From positions 1,768,073 through 1,832,072 of the forward strand of contig NW_004450478.1 in assembly GCF_000321225.1 (NCBI RefSeq): a stretch of DNA of 64,000 bases, read 5' to 3'. The notes beneath the pieces were generated by a model. It was not told the DNA's origin. It did no database searches and worked only from the letters and a program-made list of their open reading frames with translations. This document shows, piece by piece, positions 44,685 to 55,305 of the stretch. This stretch comes from Odobenus rosmarus divergens (Eukaryota > Chordata > Mammalia > Carnivora > Odobenidae). Each line of letters starts with the position of its first letter. Positions within the stretch are counted from its first letter, which is position 1. The translations under genes and the position numbers were made by a program.

Positions 44685-44707
44685 AAAACAAAACAAAACA
44701 AAACAAC
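44685..44707. repeat. (AAAAC)n microsatellite
   Basis: AAAAACAAAACAAAACAAAA and continuation, about four units. Confidence 0.92.
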
Positions 44708-45104
44708 CACCTGCCGAATGTAGGAGGTGGGGGAGAGTTTAAGGAAAGAAAAAGTTTCTTTGAGCTATTTTTGAAAATTAGGACTTCAACAAGAAATGAT
44801 AAACATACATTAGGGGGATCAGGGCAGACACCCAAAGTTAGAGAGCACACATTTAACAATCGCATCAGTATGATTTTATTACTTTCTTCAGCAAAGTGTG
44901 GCAGCTTCAGTGTGGAAGCCAAGAGTGAGAAAGGTGAGGGTTACCTAATGGTAAAGATGTGTGACGTGATTATGGGGTTCCGGCCCAGCTGTATGGCAAG
45001 GGACGTTAGGAGAAGGTGATATAATGGGATAATAGGAAGCCATGGGGGTCCTGGAGTCACAGTGAGATGGGGAAACAGGTTCAGGAGATGTCACAGAAGA
45101 AGGC

Positions 45105-45128
45105 GGGCAGGGTGGGGGGGGTGGGGGG
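45105..45128 (+). other. G-quadruplex-type G-rich motif
   Basis: Four G runs (GGG, GGG, G8, G6) separated by 1-2 bases fit the G3+N1-7 pattern. No gene context gives it a role. Confidence 0.6.
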
Positions 45129-46239
45129 AAATGGCATGGTCAGAGGAGGGATTCTTGAGTTTGAGAACCTGGAAGCGGAATACTTTCATGGGAAGATGAC
45201 GAGTCGAGTTTGGCTGCATAAACATGTAGTTGAAATGGCGGTAAAAGAAAACTCATTGAAATTTAAAGCAAAAATTGTGACACCAGGTTTTCACAATTTT
45301 CATCAATAATTTTTAAAGTTATAGAAGACGGCTGTAAGGACAAGGTATTGAAAGATGACTGTGAGTTGGATATTTTCCATCAGTATGATCCTGCCTACTT
45401 TTCACTTCTGAAAAGATGTTTTTGTAATATGGCACATCTAAACTGATATTGTCAAAACACATCCGATTATTCTATTAAAAAATATAACAAAGGAAAATTA
45501 TAACCTGTGTGCTGAATCCTTTCCAGTTTAAGAAATACAAATAATATTTTCCATAACATTAATAGTATATCCTTCCTTTAGCAACTCCATTTTGTAATAT
45601 TTAATTGACTTCAACCAAATTATTCATTAACAGATGCCATAAACAGGTCATCTGAAGTTGGTTATCAGTAGGGACATAAGTGATAGTTCCTGTCTTAATC
45701 TTGTCTCGTGATTCTACAGAGAGAAAGGTTAGATGGGCTGTTTTAGCCAGTGAGCATCCTTCCGGGTGTTGGGAGTAAAAAATCTCACCTAGACTTAGGG
45801 AAGCTAAGATTTCAATGCTGAGTATGGAAGGAAAATGAAGGTTAATAAGTCATAGCAGCAAGTGTGAATTGGTCTCTACTAATGTAGTTGTATTTTTAAA
45901 AGTGAACCATTTCCTTTGAAAGATTTTTAAGGATTTGGGTAAATTCCTACACAATGGGCCCTGCTTCTTCGTTGTGTCATAGTTCAAATTCCCAGACTGG
46001 CTAACCGATCAAATGCAGGCGCTGGGGCTGGGCCATGTCAGTGAGAAGCAACAGGAGGGTATTGGCCTTGAGAGGAGCTTCCATTTTGGCTTGGGCATGT
46101 GGTAACAGATGCATTAAACTTTCAGCCCTGGCGGTGGCAGGGGCAGGTTCCCGGAGGGCTTAAGGCAGAGTTCCTGGCACCGAGGTAGCCTGGAAGGGGT
46201 GGTAGCTGCCAAGTTTTCCTCTAGTACTCAGTGGGAAGG

Positions 46240-46445
46240 AAAGCAGCAGCGACAGCATGTTTTCTCATCAGGGTAATTCTGCTAGGAGGTTTGGGGCTTT
46301 CTTCCTGAGAATGAGCCTCAAGTCTGGTTCACCAGCCTTCCCAGCAATTTTGAGATTGTCGAATATGCTTTGAATAAACTCTCTTTTTGCTTAATCAGTC
46401 ATAGTCATTATCTGTTGATTGCAACTAGGAACCCTGACAAACATT
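46240..46445 (+). mobile_element. Possible ancient LTR 3' end
   Basis: TTTGAATAAACTCTCTTTTT (AATAAA near 46373), then GATTGCAACTAGGAACCCTG and ACAAAC resembles the terminus of an old mammalian LTR. The left limit is unknown. Confidence 0.35.
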
Positions 46446-46679
46446 TCATGTTAGGGTGGGGCTATCACAAGGACCTCCAGATGGCATTTCTAAGCGAATT
46501 CTTTTGCCTGAAGACTGTTTCGGTGTTCATTTCTCAGTGGGGTGTGGGAAGGGGACAGCTACATGTAAATGACTGGGGATGGGGTCAACAACCCCCTTGA
46601 TTTCATACTACCACCCCAGGATGAAAAAAGGGATGGATATTAGATAAAACCTGGCAGAAGACTTTAGTCATTTAAGAGC

Positions 46680-46850
46680 ACATTTATTCAACGCATCACT
46701 TACTGAATGAATACTACGTGCCAGCCTCTTTACATGTACTCTGGAAATAAAAGTGCAGGGAAAGTGACTTGGAGAAAGAAGAGTCGTGAAAATAGATAAA
46801 TCACAACATAACACAACAGGAGGATTTAAAGTAACCTAAATAAAGGGCTA
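46680..46850 (-). mobile_element. L2 LINE 3'-end fragment, antisense
   Basis: CACATTTATTCAACGCATCA, ATGAATACTACGTGCCAGCC and, further on, the ACAACAGGAGGATTTAAAGT stretch fit antisense L2, but diverged. Confidence 0.45.
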
Positions 46851-46905
46851 GGTAAGAATATACCTTATGATAAACTCATATTAAGTGACCACATTTTAAA
46901 AATAT

Positions 46906-47125
46906 TTTTTATTATGTTCGGTTAGCCACTGTATAAGTACATCATTAGTTTTTTATGTAGTGTTCAATGATTCATTAGTTGCATATAACACCCAGTGCTC
47001 ATCACAACACGTGCCCTCCTTAATACCCATCACCTGGCTACCCCATCCCCCTACCCCACACCCCTCTGAAACTCTCAGTTTGTTGCCTGGAGCCTCCCTC
47101 TCTGATTTCTCCTTTCTTTATGAAA
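46906..47125 (-). mobile_element. Carnivore L1 3'-UTR fragment, antisense
   Basis: TTTTTTATTATGTTCGGTTA, CATCATTAGTTTTTTATGTA, GTTCAATGATTCATTAGTTG, CATAACACCCAGTGCTCATC, ACGTGCCCTCCTTAATACCC and CAGTTTGTTGCC. This is the 3' UTR of a young carnivore L1. Strongly 5'-truncated; no ORF2 sequence. Confidence 0.9.
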
Positions 47126-48499
47126 TACTAAAGCTATAAAGGGAGATCACTCTAGCCTATTTACCCAGAAACTTCAAGGACTGGTGGACTGCTTCAAGAA
47201 CTCACAGTTTTATGAGCCCCACAAGGAGTTAATGAGTTGCTTAAAGAAGAGCCTTCATCTGAATAACAGTAGAAAAGTAAACAGGAAAACGATGGAGAGA
47301 AGTGAAACAATGTTCCACCCAGATGGCTCAGGTGCAAACCTCATCAGTAGCAGGGTGGGGGTAGGTTTGGAGATGGAACAAAGAGACATTATTACTAAAA
47401 GTGCTAGAGTATTAATATATTTTTGCTCGGGACTAAGGAAAGGAGGGTGCCTTTTTGGTAAGGGAAAAAGCACTTTGGGGTCTCCTCCATGACTTTGAGG
47501 CATGGAAATATCTGTATTTAGGGGCGAATTTGGCTATAGTGAATTGTAGGGAAGAGATAGGAGACAAATGGGGAGAAGCGGGCTCACTGCTCAGAGGTGA
47601 GAAGAAAGCCGGGTGTTCGGATTCCTTTTTTAGTTCCTGTTGAACTACTGGGTCACTTCACGAAATAGGGAAAGAGGTTGGAATCTGCAAATCCAACCAT
47701 GGTTGGGGGGGGGGGGCGCGGGTTGGAGACGCTACTTTGTAGCTATTTAGATTGATTCAGTGATAAAAAGATACTGAGTAACTAAATAATACCAGCTATA
47801 ATTGGAAAGCAGTTTGTCACTTTAAGTTATCTAATTTACATCCAAGAAATAATTTATGTAATGAGAGTCACTAGCTTTAAAAAAAAATCTATGAAAAACT
47901 TAAAATGTATGTAACTATATTTGGCAAGATGTTTTGTAGTTGAGAGAACTATGCCCCATATACTTCACAGATACAAAAAATACAAAATAGCATAAAGCAT
48001 GTAATTAGATTTTAAAATGGCAAATAGGAAGGTAGTACCGAATATATCTAGTCAGGCTAAATAAAAATTGCTTATAATGGGAGAGAAGAAGAAAAAAGCT
48101 TTTCTAAACTCCATCTGTTGGTTCTGAACCTTTCAGTAATATTAATAATACAGAATGGCTATTTTGACAAGGCAAATACCGTAAAGTTAGCTGTCGAATT
48201 GTAAAATTAACTTTCACCTTGGAAACACAATGACTTGCATTCGAACCCCAGCTTTGTCCTCCTACTAGCTGTCTAAGGCTCAAATGTGACAACGTTTGCG
48301 AAAATGTGCCATAAAAGGCAAGCCAATACAAAAGAAGAGCATTGGTATTAAAGGTGTTGTCTCCAAAGAAGTGGATGGAGTTCATAGATAAAATGAATAG
48401 AGGATACCATCCTTAATCAGAAGAGAACCAATTTCCTGCCCTGAAATTGAAGGCATTTCTTTTTAGTGGTGTTATAGAATTGTTCAGATGTGACATTGT
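47126..48499. other. Unique sequence, nothing recognised
   Basis: Contains a G12 run (47705-47716, followed by CGCGGG) and a 102-codon chance frame (47184-47492) with a product I do not recognise. Confidence 0.45.
47705..47716. repeat. G12 homopolymer
   Basis: Twelve Gs in a row, then CGCGGGTTGG. Homopolymers of G this long are rare in mammalian unique DNA. Length is prone to sequencing error. Confidence 0.9.
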
Positions 48500-48960
48500 G
48501 GTAGGCAGCCTTTAAGATGTCCCCTAATGATTTCTACTTTCCAGTATTCACATTCCGTATAGTCCCCTCCTACATTGTACTGGGGATGGACTGTGTGACC
48601 AATAAAATATAGCAGAGGTAGCAGTAGATCAGTTCTGAGCTTAAGCTGAGAGGACACTATGGCCTCTCTGTCTCTGTCTCCGATCTTTCACTCCACAGGA
48701 AGCTACTGCTATGTTGTGAGCTGCCCTATGGAAAAGTCCACATGGTAATGAATGACGATCTCTGGCTAATAGCTGCATGACTGAGCTTAAAAGTGGATCT
48801 TTAACCCCGTCAAGCCTTCGGATGACTTCTGCCACAGCTAACGGTAGCCCTCCTGAGAGACCCTGACACAGAACTACCCAGCTAAAGCTGTTCCTGGATT
48901 CCTGAACTCAGACGCTGTGTAAGCAAAGAGAGGCTTCTTGTTTCAGCTGCCAAATCTGGG
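48500..48960 (+). mobile_element. MLT1-like LTR, sense
   Basis: GTGGTAGGCAGCCTTTAAGA, GTCCCCTCCTACATTGTACT, GTGTGACCAATAAAATATAG, TGTCTCTGTCTCCGATC, CTATGTTGTGAGCTGCCCTA, AAGTGGATCTTTAACCCCGT, GAGAGACCCTGACACAGAAC and CACCCAGCTAAAGC-like blocks occur in the order of an ERVL-MaLR LTR. Confidence 0.75.
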
Positions 48961-50214
48961 GATATACATATACACATATTTCAAGCATATATATAGCTTA
49001 GTAATGTATCAACATGGCTGAACTAAACTACATTTACCAGAATTCCCTTTTCTGCATGTTTCTGGTTACATGCCCAAGAGAAATTCTTGTGGGAGATTTG
49101 GAGGATGGAAGTGAAGTGGCAGCCATTTTGGAGCACAGAGACCTTGTTTCCTATCTGCTGGCTCAGATAGGAGTTGGAGTGAGGCAGTGGCTGGGCCTGT
49201 AACTGCCCCATGTTCTCCTGGATCTTTCTTCAGCTTCTCTGTTGCCTGAACTAGGTGTGTGTGTGTGTTTAGTTCTGTGAAGAAGAAGTTGGCTTCCATG
49301 GGATATCCACGTTCCCCAGATCAAAGGCAGCATGAACTGATTTAGGTTTCAGTCTGTCCCCATGGATTCTAGCTCTTGCATTTGGGTTCCAGGCTGTCCT
49401 TGCTTCCCCCAATCTACATCCATCTGTCCTTCCTAACCGCCTGCCTGTGCACTTCAAGCCCCAGCTTCAGATGTGAAGACAACGGTCTTCCAGATGCTGC
49501 TTAGCCAGCTTAACCAGTTGAGTAATATCAAATCTTTATAAAAAATTCCTATGTGTACACACACACACACACACATATACACATGTATATACACACACCT
49601 GGTTCTGGCTATATGGGAGCACTCGGATCCATCATCAGGAAGGTAAAACTTATTATTTGCTGACAGGTTTAAATTATAGGTCATATAACTGCTCATTTTT
49701 TCTCACTTCTGGTCCTCCCAACTCCAGTTTTCTAGGCTTTTCCTGGTGATGCTTACAAAGGAACTAGCTATTGTACTGTCTTCTCTAGGAACGAAATCTA
49801 AGCACTCTTGAAAGTGAAACCTGATCATTGGAATGATGATAATTAAAATGACATTAAAAGGAGGAAGATGCTGAAAATGTCAAGTGTTTAAGGAGAGAGG
49901 GAAAGGCAGCATTTCAACAAGACTCTCGCTTCAGCTCCTTGCATAAAAGGAGAAGGAAGATACTCTGCTGCCTCTACTCTCCTTCCCACAACTGTCACCT
50001 AAGGATGGAGGCAGGAGCCCCGGCAAAGCAGTGGAGAGGACAATCTGTTCCCAGGTCAAGCCTCACACTTGGTGACTCACTGTGTGTCTGACAGTGTGGC
50101 GTGGGCTCTCTTCCCTCTGAGAAAAATATCATTGCGGAGGGTATTACTTTATTTTTATAACTGGAAATTACTTTAGTCTACAATTTCTAGAAGAGGAAGG
50201 AATTAATATTTTTG
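48961..50214. other. Unique sequence, nothing recognised
   Basis: Only an AC microsatellite (49557-49575) and interrupted AC/AT repeats up to 49598 stand out. Confidence 0.5.
49557..49575. repeat. (AC)9 microsatellite
   Basis: Pure AC run, followed by an interrupted ATATACACATGTATATACAC stretch. Confidence 0.95.
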
Positions 50215-50435
50215 GTATCCACCATGTACCTGGGATTGTACTAGCTACTTTACATACACTGTTTCATTTCATGCACAGAACAATGCCAGGAGGTTGGTAC
50301 TGCCACTAACTTTTACAGATGATCAGACAGTCAGAGAATTTATATAACTTGCCTGTAGATATAAAGCTGGGTAGGTCTGTCAGACTTCAAAGTAAATACA
50401 CTTTCTATAAAACTGCACTGCTCCCTTTACAGAGA
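50215..50435 (-). mobile_element. MIR SINE, antisense
   Basis: ACCATGTACCTGGGATTGTA, CTACTTTACATACACTGTTT, GAACAATGCCAGGAGGTTGG, TTACAGATGATCAGACAGTC and AACTTGCCTGTAGATATAAA occur in antisense MIR order. Confidence 0.8.
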
Positions 50436-50644
50436 CCTCAATTCTGAAAAGAATAATTATAATAATGGCCTAATCTCCTCATTAGTCTGAAGAGAATGGG
50501 GATCTGCCAGAAATGTTTTTAAAGTACCTGACCTGTAGCGGAGTCATATGCTCCAAGTATATTTCCATATAATATATACTCTCTTATGGGCCCTGCCTTC
50601 TCGCCATCAATTCTCTGAAGAGGCAACAGAACACTGAAATTAAG

Positions 50645-50848
50645 GAAATGGGTCCTGAAGTCAGACTGCATGAGTTCACAGAAGTGAACGCTTACTTACT
50701 TCGTGACTTTGGAAAACTTACTTAACCCCTCTGTGCTTCAGTTCTTTCATCTTTAAAACAGACAGTGAAAGCACCCACACTATAGTGTTGTTAGGATTAA
50801 ATGACATATTTTGTCAAAAAATCATAAACCTAACATATGGAGCCCGTA
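50645..50848 (+). mobile_element. MIR SINE, sense
   Basis: CAGACTGCATGAGTTCACAG, GACTTTGGAAAACTTACTTA, ACCCCTCTGTGCTTCAGTTC, TTTCATCTTTAAAACAGACA and GTGTTGTTAGGATTAAATGA match MIR in order. Confidence 0.85.
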
Positions 50849-50849
50849 T

Positions 50850-51020
50850 GATGGGCTAGACATTATTTCAGTGCTTTGCATGTATTAACTCGTTTATTAC
50901 CTCTCTGTGAAGTAGGCTTTGTTAGTATTCCCATTCTGCAGATGATAAAACCAAAGCATTTCGAGGCTAAATAACTTGCTCAAGGTCACCTGGTCAAGTA
51001 AGGTCACATGGTCAAGTAAA
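50850..51020 (-). mobile_element. MIR SINE, antisense
   Basis: GATGGGCTAGACATTATTTC, CATGTATTAACTCGTTTATT, GTGAAGTAGGCTTTGTTAGT, GATGATAAAACCAAAGCATT and ACTTGCTCAAGGTCACCTGG are antisense MIR. The last block is locally duplicated (GTCAAGTAAGGTCAC near 50993-51025). Confidence 0.8.
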
Positions 51021-51449
51021 AGTCAAGTAAGTTTTGCTTACCTGAGCACTGCATTTCTCATTGTAGGAGTCAATAGGCTACACCCCACCCAGGGGTCTAT
51101 AAATATTACCCCCAGGATTCTGAAATGCATGAAGGTGAAGAAAGGTAAATGAGAATAACTGACTCCCATGCTCTGGAACAAAAACTAAATACATTTTACA
51201 GTTTGTGATGAAAGACTCCAAATAAGAACTCAGTGGAGATATGCGGGGGCCATCTAACCGAGTGCTTGGCAGGGGAACATAACCACAAAGGGGGATCTTG
51301 TGCTGGAGACGTAGGTGATGAACATTGTTCTCTTGAGGGAAAGGGAAAGAAATGTTTGATCAGATCTTTTGAGAGCTGGATCTAAGAAGTAACTAGAGGT
51401 AACATTTTCCTTCATTCAACTGGGAAAGGAAAGCTGATAGCATAGCCAA
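51021..51449. other. Unique sequence, nothing recognised
   Basis: No gene or repeat family could be supported. Confidence 0.45.
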
Positions 51450-51860
51450 GTGTGGCGCCCCAAGGCTTCTTGCGGGCGGATGTGAATGGGGAGAAGGTAG
51501 GAGGAGTCTGAGAGACGTGACGCCTGCTAGGAGGCTGGGAAGCTGTGCTGACAAGCCGTGCTGATAAGAGAGATGCTGGTGGAGTGAGAGCTGGGTTGTC
51601 TGGCTGGGCGGTGCGGAGCTCGGTAGCCTCGTTTACACCTTTGAAGGCCAAATAAGATATGTTTCTCTATGTTTCCCCGATAAAACGTCATCAGCCTGCT
51701 CAGGCCCTTGCTTTTGCTCGCAGCTCAAGTGTGGATTTCCTATTTCATAACACCAAGGCATGACGCGTATACTGATTACTCTCCTGGGCAGGAGGACCTC
51801 TGGGGCTGGAGGCCCCCTGGCTTCACTCCCCCAAACCTGCTGGGTGTTTGTCTGAAAGCA
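51450..51860. other. CpG-richer unique patch, possible regulatory element
   Basis: About fifteen CpGs occur between 51456 and 51768, the densest run outside SINEs, with patches such as TGGGCGGTGCGGAGCTCGG and AAGGCATGACGCGTATACTG. No repeat family matches. Frames on both strands are open for 60-82 codons but unremarkable. An enhancer, a small CpG cluster or a decayed LTR are all possible. Confidence 0.3.
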
Positions 51861-52211
51861 GTCTCTAGAGACAAAGTCCATTTGAAATCAAGCTGAATCT
51901 TCAGATTGAGGCTAAAACTGTTCTTCCAGGCAGTCTCCTAATGCTGGGACAAGATGACTCAGTCTATCCTTCCTGATTCCTGTGTCCGTAAATTCCTTGA
52001 ATTAGCTGAAGAATGCAGCCTAAGCAAACTCCAGTTCTTTACTGAGACAAGATGTGAATTTTTCCTTTACTCTCTTCTCTTCTTCCTAGCTCTTTCTTCC
52101 CGTTGATCATTTGGCTAGATTTATATTCTCTGCCCTACACTTTATTAAGTTGCTTTTCTCTTTGTCAGTTTCAAAACAATAAACATTTGGGTTCTGGAAA
52201 GAAATACTTTC
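51861..52211. other. Unique sequence, nothing recognised
   Basis: No gene or repeat family could be supported; includes the left TSD of the next SINE (52194-52211). Confidence 0.45.
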
Positions 52212-52405
52212 TTTTTTTAAAGATTTTATTTATTTGAAAGAGAGAGACAGAGACAGAGCATGAGCACAGGGCAGGAGGCAGAGGGAGAGGGAGAAGCAGG
52301 CTTCCCGCCGAGCAGGGAGCCCGATGCGGGCCTTGATCCCAGGACCCCGGGATCATGACCTGAGCCCAAGGCAGATGCTTAACCGACTGAGCCACCCAGG
52401 CGCCC
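52212..52405 (-). mobile_element. Can-SINE, antisense, with TSD
   Basis: Right to left: head GGGCGCCTGGGTGGCTCAGT, GGTCATGATCCCGGGGTCCT, CTGCTCGGCGGGAAGCCTGC, CT-rich region with CTGCCTCCTGCCC, CAAATAAATAAAATC tail. CTGGAAAGAAATACTTTC (52194-52211) and 52406-52423 differ at two positions. Confidence 0.96.
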
Positions 52406-52423
52406 CTGGAAACAAGTACTTTC

Positions 52424-53362
52424 ATATACATGTATATGAAATATATGAAGTCCTCACTTCTCACAGGGTTCTAACATGCATACATTTCAGCTACCTTGGT
52501 TAAATAACACAGTTGAGTTCCTTCAACAACACAGTTTAAATTTCAGTGTTCACAGTATATTTACTGAGTAATTGTGTAAAGTACAAACTGTGCTGCTAGC
52601 TCCTTGGCTCACAAATCATGATGTAAATAGAAGATTCTAATCATGATCAACGACCTTCATAACACCTTTTTCAAAGGCTGTCAGTACTTGGTGACCACAC
52701 ACAGGTTATTGGACCCATGCACAGAAAGGAAAGTACATAGTTGCATTGCTTCCTGGTTTCCCAGCAGTAAAGAGATAATGTAGGCCAAGCAGTTTAACTT
52801 TTAAAGCACGATGACTGTCATTCTGTTTCTCTTGGAGACTTGAAAATGTGAAAATTTGCTTTTACCCGCCAAACACAACTTCATTAATCCAGCTAATGGG
52901 CCATGAGGGTGTTTTCACTTTGAAAGCCTATTTTTGTCTGTGGACTTTAGGACAGGCTGTTGATATGACAACTGGAGACCAAGTAACTTTAACTGAGTTT
53001 GGGAGAAATGTGTCATAACTCATGCAACTGAAAACATTTAAGTATTGTGGCAGGAAGTAAAAGCAAGCAATATCTGTGCAGTATGACAGAAACATCGACC
53101 ACATTGTGCAAATAACTCGGCAGGATTCAAATCAAATGGAAAGGGAGTTAGAAGAGCTGCCTGAGGAAATGGTGAAATTGCTACAGTTCCAGAGGCTCTG
53201 CATATGCGGCCAAAAGAACTTAGCTAAGGTGACCTCGTAAATGAACGTAAATGACGGAGGCTGGCAAAGAAAAAAAATGAAAAGGTCCCGGAAGTGACAC
53301 TGGCAAAAAACATATCACATTAAAAGAATTCTCAGAGGTATTTCATGATATCAAAACAATGG
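52424..53362. other. Unique sequence, nothing recognised
   Basis: No gene or repeat family could be supported. Confidence 0.5.
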
Positions 53363-53363
53363 T

Positions 53364-53566
53364 GGGGCGCCTGGGTGGCTCAGTTGTTTAAGCATCTACC
53401 TTCAGCTCAGGTCATGATCCCAGGGTCCTGGGATCAAGCCCCGCATCAGGCTCCCTGCTCAGCGGGGAGCCTGCTTCTCCCTCTCGCGCTCCCCTTGCTT
53501 GTGTTCCCTCTCTTGTTGTGTCTCTCTCTGTCAAATAAATAAATAAAATCTTAAAAAAAAACAAAA
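53364..53566 (+). mobile_element. Can-SINE with TSD
   Basis: Head GGGGCGCCTGGGTGGCTCAG, GGTCATGATCCCAGGGTCCT, CTGCTCAGCGGGGAGCCTGC, GTTCCCTCTCTTGTTGTGTC, CAAATAAATAAATAAAATCT and an A-rich tail with a C interruption. CAAAACAATGG before it and AAACACAATGG after it form a short imperfect TSD. Confidence 0.95.
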
Positions 53567-53576
53567 AACACAATGG

Positions 53577-54009
53577 CTAGAGTGTTGGTTCAGCTGATCC
53601 AAACTTAGAGGACAGTTCGCCACGGTGTAACACAGATGCTCACTCCATGACATAGGATGAGAAGAAGGTAAGCACTGTTCAAACTACTCTTGGTACACAT
53701 TTTTACAAAGAGAAAGCACTTTGGTTTTCAATGTTTCGAACGCTCTTAAATTACAGCGTGCTAAATAGTTTTACTGTTTTTATGATGCACCTATACATCT
53801 AGAACTGACAGTAAGAGAATTTTTAATGTCTTAGCAAAAAATTTGGAAGATTCCAGAAAAATAAAAAATTTTCTCATCCATTATTCAGATTGCTTCTTAT
53901 GGCTTCAGCTTGCACAGTCATTACGATGGCTTCTCACACTGTGCAAAGTGGAGATTGCCATGTGTGTCATATGTCACATATATACTTATTTAAATGTGTA
54001 GGAAGATTT
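53577..54009. other. Unique sequence, nothing recognised
   Basis: No gene or repeat family could be supported. Confidence 0.5.
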
Positions 54010-54240
54010 ACTCATTTACTTAACAGATATTTATTTATTTAGCATCAATTATTTGTCAAGTATCAGACAGTGAACAAAAAATGTCTCAGTGCTCATAAAT
54101 AAATTTAAAATATGTCTAGAGATGATAAAAACTGTGAAGAAAAGTAAAGCTGAAAGATACAGAGTTCAGAGTGGGCAGTGGTATTCTGTTTTTCTACAGT
54201 GTTGTCCCTTAAGGTGACACTGAACACAGACATGCAGATA
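54010..54240 (-). mobile_element. L2 LINE 3'-end fragment, antisense
   Basis: TTTACTTAACAGATATTTAT, CAAGTATCAGACAGTGAAC, AAATAAATTTAAAATATGTC, GATAAAAACTGTGAAGAAAA and CTTAAGGTGACACTGAACAC parallel antisense L2. Confidence 0.5.
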
Positions 54241-54641
54241 CCTGAAGGAAGAGAACTCAGATGAAGGAAATAGTAAACACACTATCATTCTCTCTTATAT
54301 TGGTGATTCTACAAAATGTTTTCTGGTTCACGCAGGAGCCAGGTCTTAATGAAGGCTTGGACGACAGTTGTAGAGTTGTTGCTACTTCCAGGAACACATA
54401 GAATGGTCACAATATGATGAGCCCTAACTAGCTGTGCCTCCAGATGAGTGTAATAGTGCATTGAGTCATTTTCTGCCTTACAATTTCCTGAAAAAGCGTA
54501 TTGATTCAAATTCTTCTTGGTTTCCCAGGACATAATCAAGCAGAGGTCATTCAGTGGAGAATGTGAAGTTTATACTACCCAAGCATTATCTCTTATATGC
54601 CAAACATGTTATAGGTAACAACTCTCACATTTATTATCTTT
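54241..54641. other. Unique sequence, nothing recognised
   Basis: No gene or repeat family could be supported. Confidence 0.5.
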
Positions 54642-54658
54642 AAAAAATCTTCAGTTGA

Positions 54659-54834
54659 GGGACGCCTGGGTGGCTCAGTTGGTTAATCGGCTGCCTTCGG
54701 CTCAGGTTATGATCCTAGGGTCCTGGGATCGAGTCCCACGTCGGGCTCCTTGCTCAGCGGGAAGCCTGCTTCTCCCTCTCCCACTGCCCCGGCTTGTGCT
54801 CGCTCTCTCTGACAAATAAATAAAATCTTTCAAA
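54659..54834 (+). mobile_element. Can-SINE with perfect 17-bp TSD
   Basis: Head GGGACGCCTGGGTGGCTCAG, GGTTATGATCCTAGGGTCCT, GGGCTCCTTGCTCAGCGGGA, CTCGCTCTCTCTGACAAATA, AATAAAATCTTTC. AAAAAATCTTCAGTTGA occurs at 54642-54658 and exactly at 54835-54851. Confidence 0.97.
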
Positions 54835-55104
54835 AAAAAATCTTCAGTTGAAGTTCATAGATGTTTCTAGTTTTTAGAGGTATATTATCGACTCATAAGT
54901 CTTAATTAGCCCTAACTTATATTTATTCATTTCTACAATTAGGCCATGAACTCTGATTTTTTTTTTCTTTTCACTGATAGATGACAATTGCTTTAAGGAG
55001 AAAAAGGCTCATACTGAGTAAGACAGAAATCAAATAGATGCCACATATTTGTGATCAAATTACAGAAACAAGTAGGGAGAAAAACAATACTAACTTAGTC
55101 TTAT

Positions 55105-55305
55105 ATATATGCTACAAATTGCTTTAGGTGCATTTACTAGTTAAATTTTCAAACACTCTATGAATTGTTGAGGATACTACACACTTGTAGAGGGTACCAT
55201 TATTTTTATAGATGAAGACCAGATTCAGTGAGCTGACAACTGGTAGATCTGGCATTGGAACCTAGGCAGTGGGACTTCAGGGCCTTTATTCTTAATCACT
55301 GTCTT
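55105..55305 (-). mobile_element. MIR SINE, antisense
   Basis: GCTTTAGGTGCATTTACTAG, ATTATTTTTATAGATGAAGA, CAACTGGTAGATCTGGCATT and GAACCTAGGCAGTGGGACTT, then TTCTTAATCACTGTC, in antisense MIR order. Confidence 0.75.

Larger units (their letters stand above)
44459..46239. other. Unique sequence, nothing recognised
   Basis: Contains an (AAAAC)n run (44685-44707) and a G-rich motif (45105-45128). A purine-rich stretch at 44920-45130 could be degraded antisense L2, but I cannot support it. No gene recognised. Confidence 0.45.

Noticed and set aside
47184..47492. 102-codon frame as a novel gene
   Set aside because: No splice or promoter context, an opposing frame of 82 codons, and no recognisable domain; chance is the simplest explanation.
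52171..53542. Frames with WVAQSVKHLP or WVAQLFKHLP motifs
   Set aside because: They recur in several places because they are translations of the Can-SINE head; no gene is implied.
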